Of a DNA stretch of 34,355 nt, positions 21,542 to 28,221 are shown one piece after another; the first letter of the stretch is position 1, and each line of letters begins with the position of its first letter. The position numbers and the translations under genes are program-made. Under the pieces are notes generated by a model, which did not search any database, was not told where the DNA came from, and saw only the letters and a list, made by a program, of their open reading frames with translations. Source of the stretch: a virus. The stretch is from positions 1 through 34,355 of the IMG/VR virus record IMGVR_UViG_3300044729_000707; one strand, 5' to 3'.

Positions 21542-21790
21542 ATGGAAAAGAAAATCTACTGCGGAAGCGGTAAAAAACGAAACGAAAATTGGATTAGTGC
21601 TTCAATCAATCTTGACAAGATTAAAGAACACATTCAAGAGTACAATGGCTCAAAGTTTATCAAAGTCAACATAAACGTAAAGGCAGAGCCTGACCAATAC
21701 GGCAAAGACGTCAGCATATCCATTGACACTTGGAAACCCGAACAAAAGGCAACAAACGATAATACACCGCCTAACGACTTACCCTTTTAA
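21542..21790 (+). CDS. Small SSB-like protein with acidic C-terminal tip
   Basis: This 82-residue protein has a beta-rich body (SASINLDKIKEHI, then GSKFIKVNINVKAEPD and VSISIDTW), a low-complexity linker and the end PPNDLPF. Bacterial SSB proteins end in an acidic DDIPF-like tip that recruits repair and replication proteins, and NDLPF resembles that. The body is too short for a standard OB fold of about 110 residues. It lies between recombination genes and abuts the NinG-like gene. Either it binds single strands or it copies the SSB tip to recruit host proteins. Confidence 0.5.
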   Translation: MEKKIYCGSGKKRNENWISASINLDKIKEHIQEYNGSKFIKVNINVKAEPDQYGKDVSISIDTWKPEQKATNDNTPPNDLPF

Positions 21791-22170
21791 TGGCAAAGAA
21801 ACTAACTCCACTACCCAAGCTACTCAAAAAGGCACAAACGATTTACAACGCTCACATTAGAGAACGAGACGAAAAGTTAGGTTGTATTTCGTGTGGCGCT
21901 GAAGTTCAGCAAGCGGGTCACTACTTTTCGCAAGGGCAACATTCTTCTTTACGATTCGGGTTACCACACACCTTAGCTTACCATAACACCAATGGGCAAT
22001 GTATTCGCTGCAATATGTTTCTACACGGCAATTTGATTAAATACAGGCAAGGATTGGTTAATAGGTTTGGCGAAGAATTTGTTAAAGAGTTAGAGGCTGA
22101 AGCAGAAAACAATCGCTTAAAAAAGTGGAGTAGGGAAGAACTTGAATTAATAATTGAAACTTACAAATGA
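21790..22170 (+). CDS. ninG: NinG/Rap-like Holliday-junction nuclease
   Basis: This 126-residue protein matches the NinG family. It has zinc-binding CISCG (Cys32, Cys35), QAGHYFSQG (His44), and NGQCIRCNMFLHGN (Cys71, Cys74), followed by a helical C-terminus. It is shorter than lambda NinG, lacking some of the N-terminal helices, but the metal core is intact. NinG proteins cleave recombination intermediates and would act with the ERF protein. It overlaps the next gene by 4 nt. Confidence 0.82.
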   Translation: MAKKLTPLPKLLKKAQTIYNAHIRERDEKLGCISCGAEVQQAGHYFSQGQHSSLRFGLPHTLAYHNTNGQCIRCNMFLHGNLIKYRQGLVNRFGEEFVKELEAEAENNRLKKWSREELELIIETYK

Positions 22171-22523
22171 AACACTCGAGCAGTTTTTATTACGACCTTG
22201 ATTTTGGCGAAAAGGGCGAAGATTGGCTTAATGAACTTTTTAAGGATGGCAAAAAAGTTGAAGTCAAGACCGACCGCGCAGCACATTATACAGGCAATGT
22301 TTATGTGGAAGTTTACTCAAGAGGCAAGGCATCAGGAATATCGACCACACAAGCAAGCTATTGGATATTCATAATAGATAAAAAAGATTATTCTTTGTTT
22401 GTTAGTGTGCAAAAGTTGAAGGATATTTGTAAAGTTATGCATCAAATTAACGGATTGACCAAAGGTGGGGATGAAGATACCTCGCGCGGAATTTTAATAC
22501 CAATTAAATTAATAATCGAATGA
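22167..22523 (+). CDS. PD-(D/E)XK nuclease-like protein
   Basis: This 118-residue protein has an acidic N-terminal strand and helix (YYDLDFGEKGEDWLNELF), then KKVEVKTDRAAHYTGNVYVEV with the Glu32-Val-Lys34 pair. ISTTQASYWIFII follows. The order matches small PD-(D/E)XK endonuclease folds, with EVK as the second motif. It may resolve branched DNA with the NinG-like protein, or restrict DNA. The motif is short, so the nuclease call is moderate. Confidence 0.55.
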   Translation: MKHSSSFYYDLDFGEKGEDWLNELFKDGKKVEVKTDRAAHYTGNVYVEVYSRGKASGISTTQASYWIFIIDKKDYSLFVSVQKLKDICKVMHQINGLTKGGDEDTSRGILIPIKLIIE

Positions 22524-22960
22524 ACACACCAAATCAAGCAAAAGAATTAGTAGAAAAGTATTGTGAACTTTATGGCATTCAGCCAAAGAACCTAAAACGA
22601 AAATCAGCCTACCCTTTTAAGGTCTTAATCAAGAACGGCAATTATATAAACATCGCTTCAATGCGAATGGCATTAGGATATTTTTTGTTTATGCATTTTC
22701 CTTTACGGATTAAAGAAGTAGCTACTTTAGTGGGGTATGCCGACCACTCAACACTCAGTTCGCAACGCAAACAAATAACTTCATACATTCAAAATAACGA
22801 TAGTTACTTTATGCCATATTATTCGAGATTGTATAATTTAGCTACGGAACTTGGTGTATCAACAGAATATAGGCGAGCCTGCACGCAAGCTATTCCTTTT
22901 ATGCGCTACGAATCCGAAGCTTCTTTTTTAGAAAATATAAAATACTATGAAAATGCCTAA
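22520..22960 (+). CDS. DnaA domain IV-like DNA-binding protein
   Basis: This 146-residue protein has a helical core with SMRMALGYFLFMHFPLRIKE (48-67) followed by VATLVGYADHSTLSSQRKQI (68-87). The latter matches the DnaA signature in which (A/G)-x-x-(D/N)-HST precedes a basic helix that reads the DnaA box. The AAA+ ATPase part of DnaA is absent. It probably binds the phage origin or competes with host DnaA. It lies in the replication run, with 4-nt overlap to the previous gene and 14-nt overlap to the next. Confidence 0.68.
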   Translation: MNTPNQAKELVEKYCELYGIQPKNLKRKSAYPFKVLIKNGNYINIASMRMALGYFLFMHFPLRIKEVATLVGYADHSTLSSQRKQITSYIQNNDSYFMPYYSRLYNLATELGVSTEYRRACTQAIPFMRYESEASFLENIKYYENA

Positions 22961-23567
22961 GAGATTTACTGACACCGATATTTGGGAAAAGGAGTGGTTT
23001 ATGAGTTTACCGCCAACCGATAAATGTTTAGTAAAATATGTTCGTGATAAATGCGACCTTGCTGGAGTTTGGAAACCCAATTACACGCTTGCTTCTTATG
23101 TAATAGGCGATAAAGTCGATGAAAAGCGATTGCTTAATATTGATAATGGAAAACAATTTGAAGCATTGCACGATGGTAAAATACTTTGCATTGACTTCGT
23201 ACGTTTTCAATATGGCACGGAACTAAACCCAAGCAGTCCGATACACCGAAAAGTTATTGATATTCTTTCGCGTTATCAAATAGAACACGAAACTAAAAAC
23301 GTAACGGCACGCGGTTTTGTTAAACCTACGATTGAAGATATAAAACTTGAAATGATGAACAAGTGGGATGAAAAGAACGCAACGTATCAAGCAAATCGAT
23401 TCTATGATTACTACGAAAGCAACGGATGGTTCGTAGGTAAAAACAAAATGAAATCGTGGCGACACGCAGTAAGCGGATGGATGGCGCGCACTAAAATAGA
23501 ACCCACACAAGAAAGCATTGCACACAAACTTGAACTATTAGGAAACAAAAAATTTAGCGAACTATGA
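22947..23567 (+). CDS. Replisome-organiser-like replication protein
   Basis: This 206-residue protein starts FTDTDIWEKEWFMSLPPTDK (after MKMPKR), typical of phage replication initiators with a winged-helix N-terminus (DnaD or replisome-organiser type). It ends with NRFYDYYESNGWFVGKNKMK (149-168), then SWRHAVSGWMAR, also typical of these proteins. It probably recruits the host helicase to the phage origin. The start at 22947 overlaps the DnaA-like gene by 14 nt; an in-frame ATG at 22953 is an alternative. I saw no phage helicase or polymerase. Confidence 0.68.
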   Translation: MKMPKRFTDTDIWEKEWFMSLPPTDKCLVKYVRDKCDLAGVWKPNYTLASYVIGDKVDEKRLLNIDNGKQFEALHDGKILCIDFVRFQYGTELNPSSPIHRKVIDILSRYQIEHETKNVTARGFVKPTIEDIKLEMMNKWDEKNATYQANRFYDYYESNGWFVGKNKMKSWRHAVSGWMARTKIEPTQESIAHKLELLGNKKFSEL

Positions 23568-24100
23568 ATAACCCAGCATTTGAATACTTAAGGCAATTCA
23601 AAAAGATAAGCGACGATACTGAAGCATTGGTAACGAAATTTATTAAAAAGAAATATCCGGAACTTGGTATGAAAGAGTTGGTGCAGATATTTGAAAACGG
23701 CATTGCGGGCGAGTATGGTAAAATTTATTCCGCAGACCCCGAAACAATATTGGATTGGATACGCAAGCACATTAACAACAAAGGGCAACAAAGGAGTTAT
23801 TATGAAACGCCTTTACTTACCGCAGATGTTTCTATCTATGATAACCGATATCCTGAAAAGCACGAAGATTGGAATAAAGAAGTAAACAAAGCCTATACTG
23901 CTTTTTTGAATGGAGTAAGCACAAACCAAATGCACCCGCATATTTACGATAGATTGATGGTTGATAATAAGATTCAGTTGAACGCATATATGCAGCACTA
24001 CACAACCGATATCACAATCGCCAAACAAAGGGTATTGCAGGATTATTTTACAGGTTGCAAATCAAAAGGCTTCACTTACATTTATTATATTAAACAATGA
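23564..24100 (+). CDS. Hypothetical replication-linked protein
   Basis: This 178-residue protein begins with a helix-rich domain (VTKFIKKKYPELGMKELVQI) that includes GEYGKIYSADPETILDWIRKHIN. The C-terminal half is HPHIYDRLMVDNKIQLNAYM with a tail DYFTGCKSKGFTYIYYI. It is not recognised. It follows the replisome-organiser-like gene with a 4-nt overlap and may act with it in helicase loading or in early regulation. Confidence 0.58.
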   Translation: MNNPAFEYLRQFKKISDDTEALVTKFIKKKYPELGMKELVQIFENGIAGEYGKIYSADPETILDWIRKHINNKGQQRSYYETPLLTADVSIYDNRYPEKHEDWNKEVNKAYTAFLNGVSTNQMHPHIYDRLMVDNKIQLNAYMQHYTTDITIAKQRVLQDYFTGCKSKGFTYIYYIKQ

Positions 24101-24408
24101 ACGCAGGGCAACGATACGAAGTATTTAAAGAGATTACTAATAACTCTTTTGTGGAATTAAGTTTGACTTATGCAAGAGCCTACGAACGTAACCCAAAGGC
24201 ATTTATTAGCACGTATAAAAAGAATCTGTCTATTAGGTTGGTTTGTAACTGGATTGTCTTTACTTACAAATACATCGGTGCGTTTGATGAATGCAAAACT
24301 CTTGGAAAGGATTTTACCGATTGGGCAAACCGACAAGAAGTGGATGAAAAATATAAAAAGAATTTAGCCGAAGTGATGCTAATAATCTACTCAATACTTA
24401 AGAAATGA
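24097..24408 (+). CDS. Hypothetical helical protein
   Basis: This 103-residue helical protein contains ELSLTYARAYERNPKAFIST and RLVCNWIVFTYKYIGAFDE. It carries no known motif. It lies between the previous gene and the zinc-finger gene, with ATGA overlaps on both sides, so the three are co-translated. Confidence 0.55.
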   Translation: MNAGQRYEVFKEITNNSFVELSLTYARAYERNPKAFISTYKKNLSIRLVCNWIVFTYKYIGAFDECKTLGKDFTDWANRQEVDEKYKKNLAEVMLIIYSILKK

Positions 24409-24608
24409 AATGTAAAAAATGCAAGCAAGTTAAAACCATTGACGAATATGCCGTATTCAAAGGCTATCGCAATAAAGAATGTAGAGCCTGCGCCAAAGGT
24501 TCAAGTACGTTTTTCTTACACCCCGAGAGTTTCTATAACCTATTCGTAGGCAAGGAAGAATGGAGACATATGTATTTTGAAAAAACAATCACAAGTCGAA
24601 ACAAATAA
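24405..24608 (+). CDS. Small zinc-finger protein
   Basis: This 67-residue protein starts MKCKKCKQVKTIDEYAVFKG and has CRACAKG at about 32-38. The pair CxxC...CxxC makes a four-Cys zinc ribbon of the HNH-like or treble-clef type. There is no HNH catalytic His pair. It is the last gene of the rightward block and its stop directly abuts the stop of the converging gene. Confidence 0.62.
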   Translation: MKCKKCKQVKTIDEYAVFKGYRNKECRACAKGSSTFFLHPESFYNLFVGKEEWRHMYFEKTITSRNK

Positions 24609-24860
24609 TTACTTCAATTCAACGAAGCGGAAACCCATCTGCCACATAAACCGAGCGGTCTTACTTGATTCCTTGCTGACTTTTGTTTCTGACCAATCGG
24701 GATGCTTCAAATGAAAATGCTCGTGCAAAAGATATAACATATAACGATAGCCGTGCAATCTGCTATCAATCTCTAATTTGTTGTCATCAGTATAGGCGAT
24801 GCCGTAAGCACGCTCTTTGCCTAACTTACGATGTACTACTTGGTGTATCTTCTTCGCCAT
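24609..24860 (-). CDS. Small HExxH metalloprotease-like protein
   Basis: This 83-residue protein has LLHEHFHLKHPDWSE at 44-58. HEHFH (His46, Glu47, His50) is an HExxH zinc-binding motif, with candidate third ligands nearby. It resembles the minimal core of SprT or ImmA-type metallopeptidases. It is the last leftward gene and overlaps the 76-residue gene by 35 nt. It may cut a host repressor or a virion protein, but it could also be an inactive relic. Confidence 0.5.
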   Translation of the reverse strand: MAKKIHQVVHRKLGKERAYGIAYTDDNKLEIDSRLHGYRYMLYLLHEHFHLKHPDWSETKVSKESSKTARFMWQMGFRFVELK

Positions 24861-25056
24861 AAAAATTTGATGTGTATATTTCTTGAATCCCGATGTGAAT
24901 AATATAAAGAGCCATCTTACGAATCATCATTACCAAATCTTTTTCTTCTTCGTCAAGCATTGCATAATCATACTCCCCAATAGCATTTAACGCATTTGTG
25001 CAAGCAGCAATATCTTCGTGCGGTGTAATGTTTAGCGGCTCAATAACTTCTTCCAT
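24826..25056 (-). CDS. Hypothetical acidic protein
   Basis: This 76-residue acidic helical protein contains EYDYAMLDEEEKDLVMMIRK and LYIIHIGIQEIY. It is not recognised. It starts in a 1-nt overlap with the 64-residue gene stop. It sits in the small-gene cluster at the end of the leftward block. Confidence 0.5.
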   Translation of the reverse strand: MEEVIEPLNITPHEDIAACTNALNAIGEYDYAMLDEEEKDLVMMIRKMALYIIHIGIQEIYTSNFYGEEDTPSSTS

Positions 25057-25250
25057 CAGTAATCGGTTTTTATTCTCGGTATCCCTTTTCTGCGAGAAAA
25101 TTCAATAATATCTTTTTCTACTTCGGCTCGCGATTGCTTTCGGTATTTATCACAAAGAGGCTCGAGGATGGTCAACTTCTCTATCGGTGTTAATATTTTC
25201 ATCATTTCTTGAATCTGCTTTTTGATAATCGGTAAATCTTTGTGCGTCAT
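25056..25250 (-). CDS. Hypothetical basic helical protein
   Basis: This protein has 64 residues from ATG at 25250 (MTHKDLPIIKKQIQEMMKIL), chosen because it has an A-rich leader (GAAAAAATACAAACTATTT). The frame opens earlier at 25289, but that part reads in conflict with the MazG-like gene. It is basic and helical, ending IEFSRRKGIPRIKTDY. It overlaps the MazG-like frame by 101 nt. The overlapped bases look more protein-like in this frame than in the MazG-like frame. Confidence 0.48.
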   Translation of the reverse strand: MTHKDLPIIKKQIQEMMKILTPIEKLTILEPLCDKYRKQSRAEVEKDIIEFSRRKGIPRIKTDY

Positions 25251-25425
25251 AAATAGTTTGTATTTTTTCAAGATATAAAATTGCGTCAAGTAATTCTTCT
25301 TTCAAATGCTGAATCCACTCACTCAAAGATAGGTCATTCCTATCCATAGTTGTTCCGTATTTCTTAAAACCGCGTTCTTCGCGTTCAATAAATTCGGCAA
25401 AAACTTTCGCTAATAGTTGGCTCAT
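25150..25425 (-). CDS. MazG / dUTPase-like NTP pyrophosphohydrolase
   Basis: In this 91-residue protein, residues 1-55 match small all-alpha NTP pyrophosphohydrolases. It has FAEFIEREERGFKKYGTTMD followed by LSEWIQHLKEELLDAILYLE, where EELLD carries the metal-binding acidic residues. This enzyme would clean the nucleotide pool. The C-terminal 30 residues (TDYQKADSRNDENINTDRE) overlap the next gene and look like a chance tail; the real enzyme may be shorter. Confidence 0.62.
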   Translation of the reverse strand: MSQLLAKVFAEFIEREERGFKKYGTTMDRNDLSLSEWIQHLKEELLDAILYLEKIQTIYDAQRFTDYQKADSRNDENINTDREVDHPRASL

Positions 25426-26138
25426 TTTGAATGATATTTTCCGCAGTCGTTACATTGATATTGAATGTGCTTTGTTCCAAGCGCAGTTATTCGTGTTTTG
25501 CTAATCTTTACATTGTTCGAGCCACACTCAGGACAAGCTCTTTTATCGCCTGTTTCCTTTACTCCATAATTAAATTTAGGCGTATCGTGTAACCTTAATT
25601 CCTTGTGTACTTGTTCTAATAACTTAACGTCTTGCTTGCAATAGTCAATCATTCGCGACATTGACTTTTCGCACTTATGCAACACGATATCTTTCCACAA
25701 GTTGAAATCGGTTTTAATCTTTTTGCCTATCCCCAAGAAAGAAGCAATATAATCCAATCTGTTTGAGTTAAACCGAAATTGCCTACGCGATAGCTTCAAC
25801 GTATCAATCGTGATGTATTTAGGGAATAAATCTATTCTATGAAACAAACAACGCGTGCGCACCCACGGCAAATCGAACTTGTCGCCATTATGCCCGACTA
25901 ATTCATCGGCTTCATTTGCGACTTTAATAAACTCCTGTAATAGTTTTTTATCGCATTGGTGTTTATCCCAACTTAACGAGTGTACTTGCTTTTCATCTTC
26001 CCATTTGTAACAAATACAAATGATGGCTCTTTCTTTGATTATGTTTTGATAATCAATTTTTTGTTTGTAGCCAGCCGACCAGAACAAACCAATGTTGGGC
26101 GACGTTTCTAAGTCGAAGTAAAGGCGCTTTCGTTTCAT
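25422..26138 (-). CDS. DEDD-family 3'-5' exonuclease with zinc ribbon
   Basis: In this 238-residue protein, the N-terminal RNase H-like exonuclease domain has Asp9/Glu11 (YFDLETSPN), Asp86 (VGHNGDKFDLPW) and Tyr166/Asp170 (DYCKQDV), the DEDDy pattern. It is close to the YprB/DUF-type phage exonucleases. Residues 202-232 form a zinc ribbon (CPEC, then CNDC). It could proofread or degrade host DNA or RNA. It sits in the leftward block, just past the endolysin, away from the other DNA genes. Confidence 0.76.
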   Translation of the reverse strand: MKRKRLYFDLETSPNIGLFWSAGYKQKIDYQNIIKERAIICICYKWEDEKQVHSLSWDKHQCDKKLLQEFIKVANEADELVGHNGDKFDLPWVRTRCLFHRIDLFPKYITIDTLKLSRRQFRFNSNRLDYIASFLGIGKKIKTDFNLWKDIVLHKCEKSMSRMIDYCKQDVKLLEQVHKELRLHDTPKFNYGVKETGDKRACPECGSNNVKISKTRITALGTKHIQYQCNDCGKYHSK

Positions 26139-26160
26139 ATAGGTAAATAGGTTTAATTCT

Positions 26161-26631
26161 CTACTTTACCAATTCGAAGTGCATTGCGTCAAATCCTTTT
26201 ACTTTTCCGTAATTTAAAAATCCGTTTTGCTCAAAAATTGTATGCATTGCTTCGTATTGTGGTAAGGCAAATTGTGATTGATGCCATTTTAATTTCAATC
26301 CGTTGCGCGCTGGGTCAAGGTCTATCGCTATCCCCCACGCGTGCCTGCTCCATTTCGTTTTAGAGCTTCTCATTGTTCTTACATTCACACAACCGCCAAA
26401 AAGGTCAATTCCTAATCGTTGCAGTTCGGGTAAGCCGTAATGCTTTAATAGCTGATTAAATACGTTCGTAAAGTTATCAGCAGCAAGTTCATGGCATTGC
26501 ATCTTTTGAACCCTTGTCTTAGTATCCCAAGCTATGCGCATCGGGTAAGGCAAAGCAATGATTGTAAAGTTATCGGGATTGCCAGCCGTTCCGTATTTGC
26601 TAATTATTTGAGCATCGGTCAAGAGTGCCAC
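26161..26631 (-). CDS. M15-family peptidase endolysin
   Basis: In this 156-residue enzyme, SRHAWGIAIDLDP carries His97 and Asp104, and AMHFE carries His151, together the three zinc ligands of M15 peptidases (D-Ala-D-Ala carboxypeptidase/L-Ala-D-Glu endopeptidase type). It has no signal peptide or binding domain, so it must be released by a holin. Length suits the single-domain M15 lysins. It overlaps the spanin-like gene by 13 nt, within a lysis cassette. Confidence 0.86.
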   Translation of the reverse strand: MALLTDAQIISKYGTAGNPDNFTIIALPYPMRIAWDTKTRVQKMQCHELAADNFTNVFNQLLKHYGLPELQRLGIDLFGGCVNVRTMRSSKTKWSRHAWGIAIDLDPARNGLKLKWHQSQFALPQYEAMHTIFEQNGFLNYGKVKGFDAMHFELVK

Positions 26632-27080
26632 GCTATAAATTTTAGTAAAGGTTTATACAAAAGCCAAAGTACAATAAACACCAAAAGCAAAATAAGCCAA
26701 TTTAAGCGGCTATTTGCTTTATCCTTATATTCTTGCGTCTTTTCAATTTGAGCGGCTAATTTAGCTTCTAATAGCTTTATACGTGCATTATCCACAACGA
26801 CCGACTTAATCGTATCGCGTATTCTAATAGTTTTTACTATCTTTTTTGTAAGTGGCAGCCTAAGTGTGTCGGTGTGATAATGGAAGATATCCGCGCCCTT
26901 TTCAAATAGCGTGTCGTATGTAACTAACGTATCGCTCTTTGTTTGAATGATGGTATCGTTTGCGCAATACCCCGAGGCAACCACATATTTGGCTACTTCG
27001 TCTAATTTTTCCCTATCCCTTAAAACTTGCTTTACAGGGTTACAGGAAAGAAAGAATAAACTAATTATTAGTATCCGCAT
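26619..27080 (-). CDS. u-spanin-like lipoprotein
   Basis: This protein has 153 residues from ATG at 27080. It starts MRILIISLFFLSCNP, a lipobox with Cys13 as the lipidated residue, so it is a predicted outer-membrane lipoprotein. The middle is periplasmic-like (beta, then coiled coil LLEAKLAAQIEKTQEYKD). It ends in a strong membrane segment (LNWLILLLVFIVLWLLYK, about 126-143). One protein tethered at both membranes is the layout of a u-spanin, which disrupts the outer membrane. The longer start at 27155 would bury the lipobox and is rejected. It lies between holin and endolysin. Confidence 0.72.
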   Translation of the reverse strand: MRILIISLFFLSCNPVKQVLRDREKLDEVAKYVVASGYCANDTIIQTKSDTLVTYDTLFEKGADIFHYHTDTLRLPLTKKIVKTIRIRDTIKSVVVDNARIKLLEAKLAAQIEKTQEYKDKANSRLNWLILLLVFIVLWLLYKPLLKFIAWHS

Positions 27081-27264
27081 CGCTGAAAAAGTTTGAAATA
27101 AACTTACCAACAACCGCAATAACCATGATAATCGTACCCGCCAAAGGGTGACCATTCAAAATAACAATAGACGCACCAAACGTACCCGAAGCAGCTAAAC
27201 TATCGCCAAAGATTCTTATTCTTTTGGGCGTAGGCTTAAAATATTCTTTTAATCCTATTTTCAT
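27061..27264 (-). CDS. Holin candidate
   Basis: This 67-residue protein has a basic N-terminus (KIGLKEYFKPTPKRIRIFG). A weak hydrophobic segment follows at about 22-38 (SLAASGTFGASIVILNG), then a strong one at about 40-58 (PLAGTIIMVIAVVGKFISNF), and the end is acidic. Two short membrane segments next to the spanin and endolysin fit a small class II-like holin. It overlaps the spanin start by 20 nt and the neighbour upstream by 4 nt. Confidence 0.6.
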   Translation of the reverse strand: MKIGLKEYFKPTPKRIRIFGDSLAASGTFGASIVILNGHPLAGTIIMVIAVVGKFISNFFSDADTNN

Positions 27265-27479
27265 TCTCTGTCTTGTTTGTTTTGCAATTGAATAGAAAGA
27301 GCGTTCAATTGGTTAGCAATTGTGTCTAACTTTCTTGAAATTTGGTCGTCTTGCTTTTCAACTACGTGTACCCGAATTTCTAATTCCTTTAATTTTAAGG
27401 AAACCTTTACATAGATGCCAATCAAGCCACCTATAATTAAGATGGCTTGACCAGCAATAAAAATCATTACCTGTGTCAT
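27261..27479 (-). CDS. Holin-accessory (XhlA-like) membrane protein
   Basis: This 72-residue protein has one N-terminal membrane segment (MIFIAGQAILIIGGLIGIYV) followed by a long coiled coil (LKLKELEIRVHVVEKQDDQI onwards). This is the XhlA/hemolysin-like layout seen beside holins. It sits directly upstream of the holin candidate and overlaps by 4 nt. It could also be the holin itself. Confidence 0.55.
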   Translation of the reverse strand: MTQVMIFIAGQAILIIGGLIGIYVKVSLKLKELEIRVHVVEKQDDQISRKLDTIANQLNALSIQLQNKQDRE

Positions 27480-27886
27480 TTGTTATCTATCAAACTGAAT
27501 AATGCAGGGTAATATTCATCTGTTTCAACGCTTTCTAAATGCTCCAATTTGAGGTCTGCACCCCAAAGTTCACTCACGTTAATATCCTTTTCAGCCGTGA
27601 GTAAATCTAAATGCTCTTTGTTAAAGTCAGCGATTTTTTCTCTTGGTACTTCAATCATACCATCTTTTTCTTCGCCATGCTTCTTGAAAAGTTCACTCTT
27701 GGCTTCTTCGTAAAGTTTCAGTTCTTCACTTACTACTTTGTTTAGACGCTGCAAATAAACCTTAGTTTTCAAAGACATTTTTTGTTTGAGCATTCCTTGC
27801 GTCAAAACTTCTGTCGTTTCCCCTTGTTTTGTTACTCCGTTAAGTTCGTAATACAGGGCGATTACTTCGTGCAATTTCAAATTCAT
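27476..27886 (-). CDS. Hypothetical helical protein upstream of lysis genes
   Basis: This 136-residue acidic and helical protein starts MNLKLHEVIALYYELNGVTK. It has a basic stretch QKMSLKTKVYLQRLNKVVSE and ends EYYPALFSLIDNK. Such proteins occur between tail fibre and holin genes of other Bacteroidetes phages, but have no assigned role. A fibre-assembly or lysis-timing role is possible. It overlaps the accessory gene by 4 nt. Confidence 0.58.
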   Translation of the reverse strand: MNLKLHEVIALYYELNGVTKQGETTEVLTQGMLKQKMSLKTKVYLQRLNKVVSEELKLYEEAKSELFKKHGEEKDGMIEVPREKIADFNKEHLDLLTAEKDINVSELWGADLKLEHLESVETDEYYPALFSLIDNK

Positions 27887-27911
27887 AATATAGGATTTTT
27901 TAGTAAATAGA

Positions 27912-28202
27912 TTATTCTTCGATTATTTCCACATTTAGCTTGCTGGCAATCCAATCCCAAGCTACGTCATCGGTTGTCCAAGCAGCGTAATCGTCGCCTG
28001 ACATATCGAGATTTCCCGAAGTTAATAGTTCGCCAACTTGGCTAACCATTTCGCCATCTACTTCAACTTCGTTTGAAGCGTAAAGTTGGTAGTTAAATAC
28101 GGCAGAAGTACCCAATTGAAGATTGATACAAACTGCATTAAGGTACTCGGCTGACTTTGTTTCGCCATTTACCCAAATCGAAAGAGGACTGATTTTTTTC
28201 AT
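27912..28202 (-). CDS. Hypothetical tail-fibre-linked protein
   Basis: This 96-residue acidic beta-like protein contains LSIWVNGETKSAEYLNAVCI and DMSGDDYAAWTTDDVAWDWI. It follows the fibre gene by 19 nt. Proteins of this kind commonly follow the fibre gene in these phages; a fibre assembly role is inferred from place alone. Confidence 0.55.
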   Translation of the reverse strand: MKKISPLSIWVNGETKSAEYLNAVCINLQLGTSAVFNYQLYASNEVEVDGEMVSQVGELLTSGNLDMSGDDYAAWTTDDVAWDWIASKLNVEIIEE

Positions 28203-28221
28203 TTTTATTTTATTTTAATTG

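Noticed and set aside
26788-26796. TTATCCACA as a DnaA box
   Set aside because: It lies in the middle of the spanin coding region as a single site; chance is sufficient.
27081-27155. Longer start of the spanin gene at 27155
   Set aside because: It would bury the lipobox and lies wholly within the holin gene; the ATG at 27080 gives a clean lipoprotein signal.
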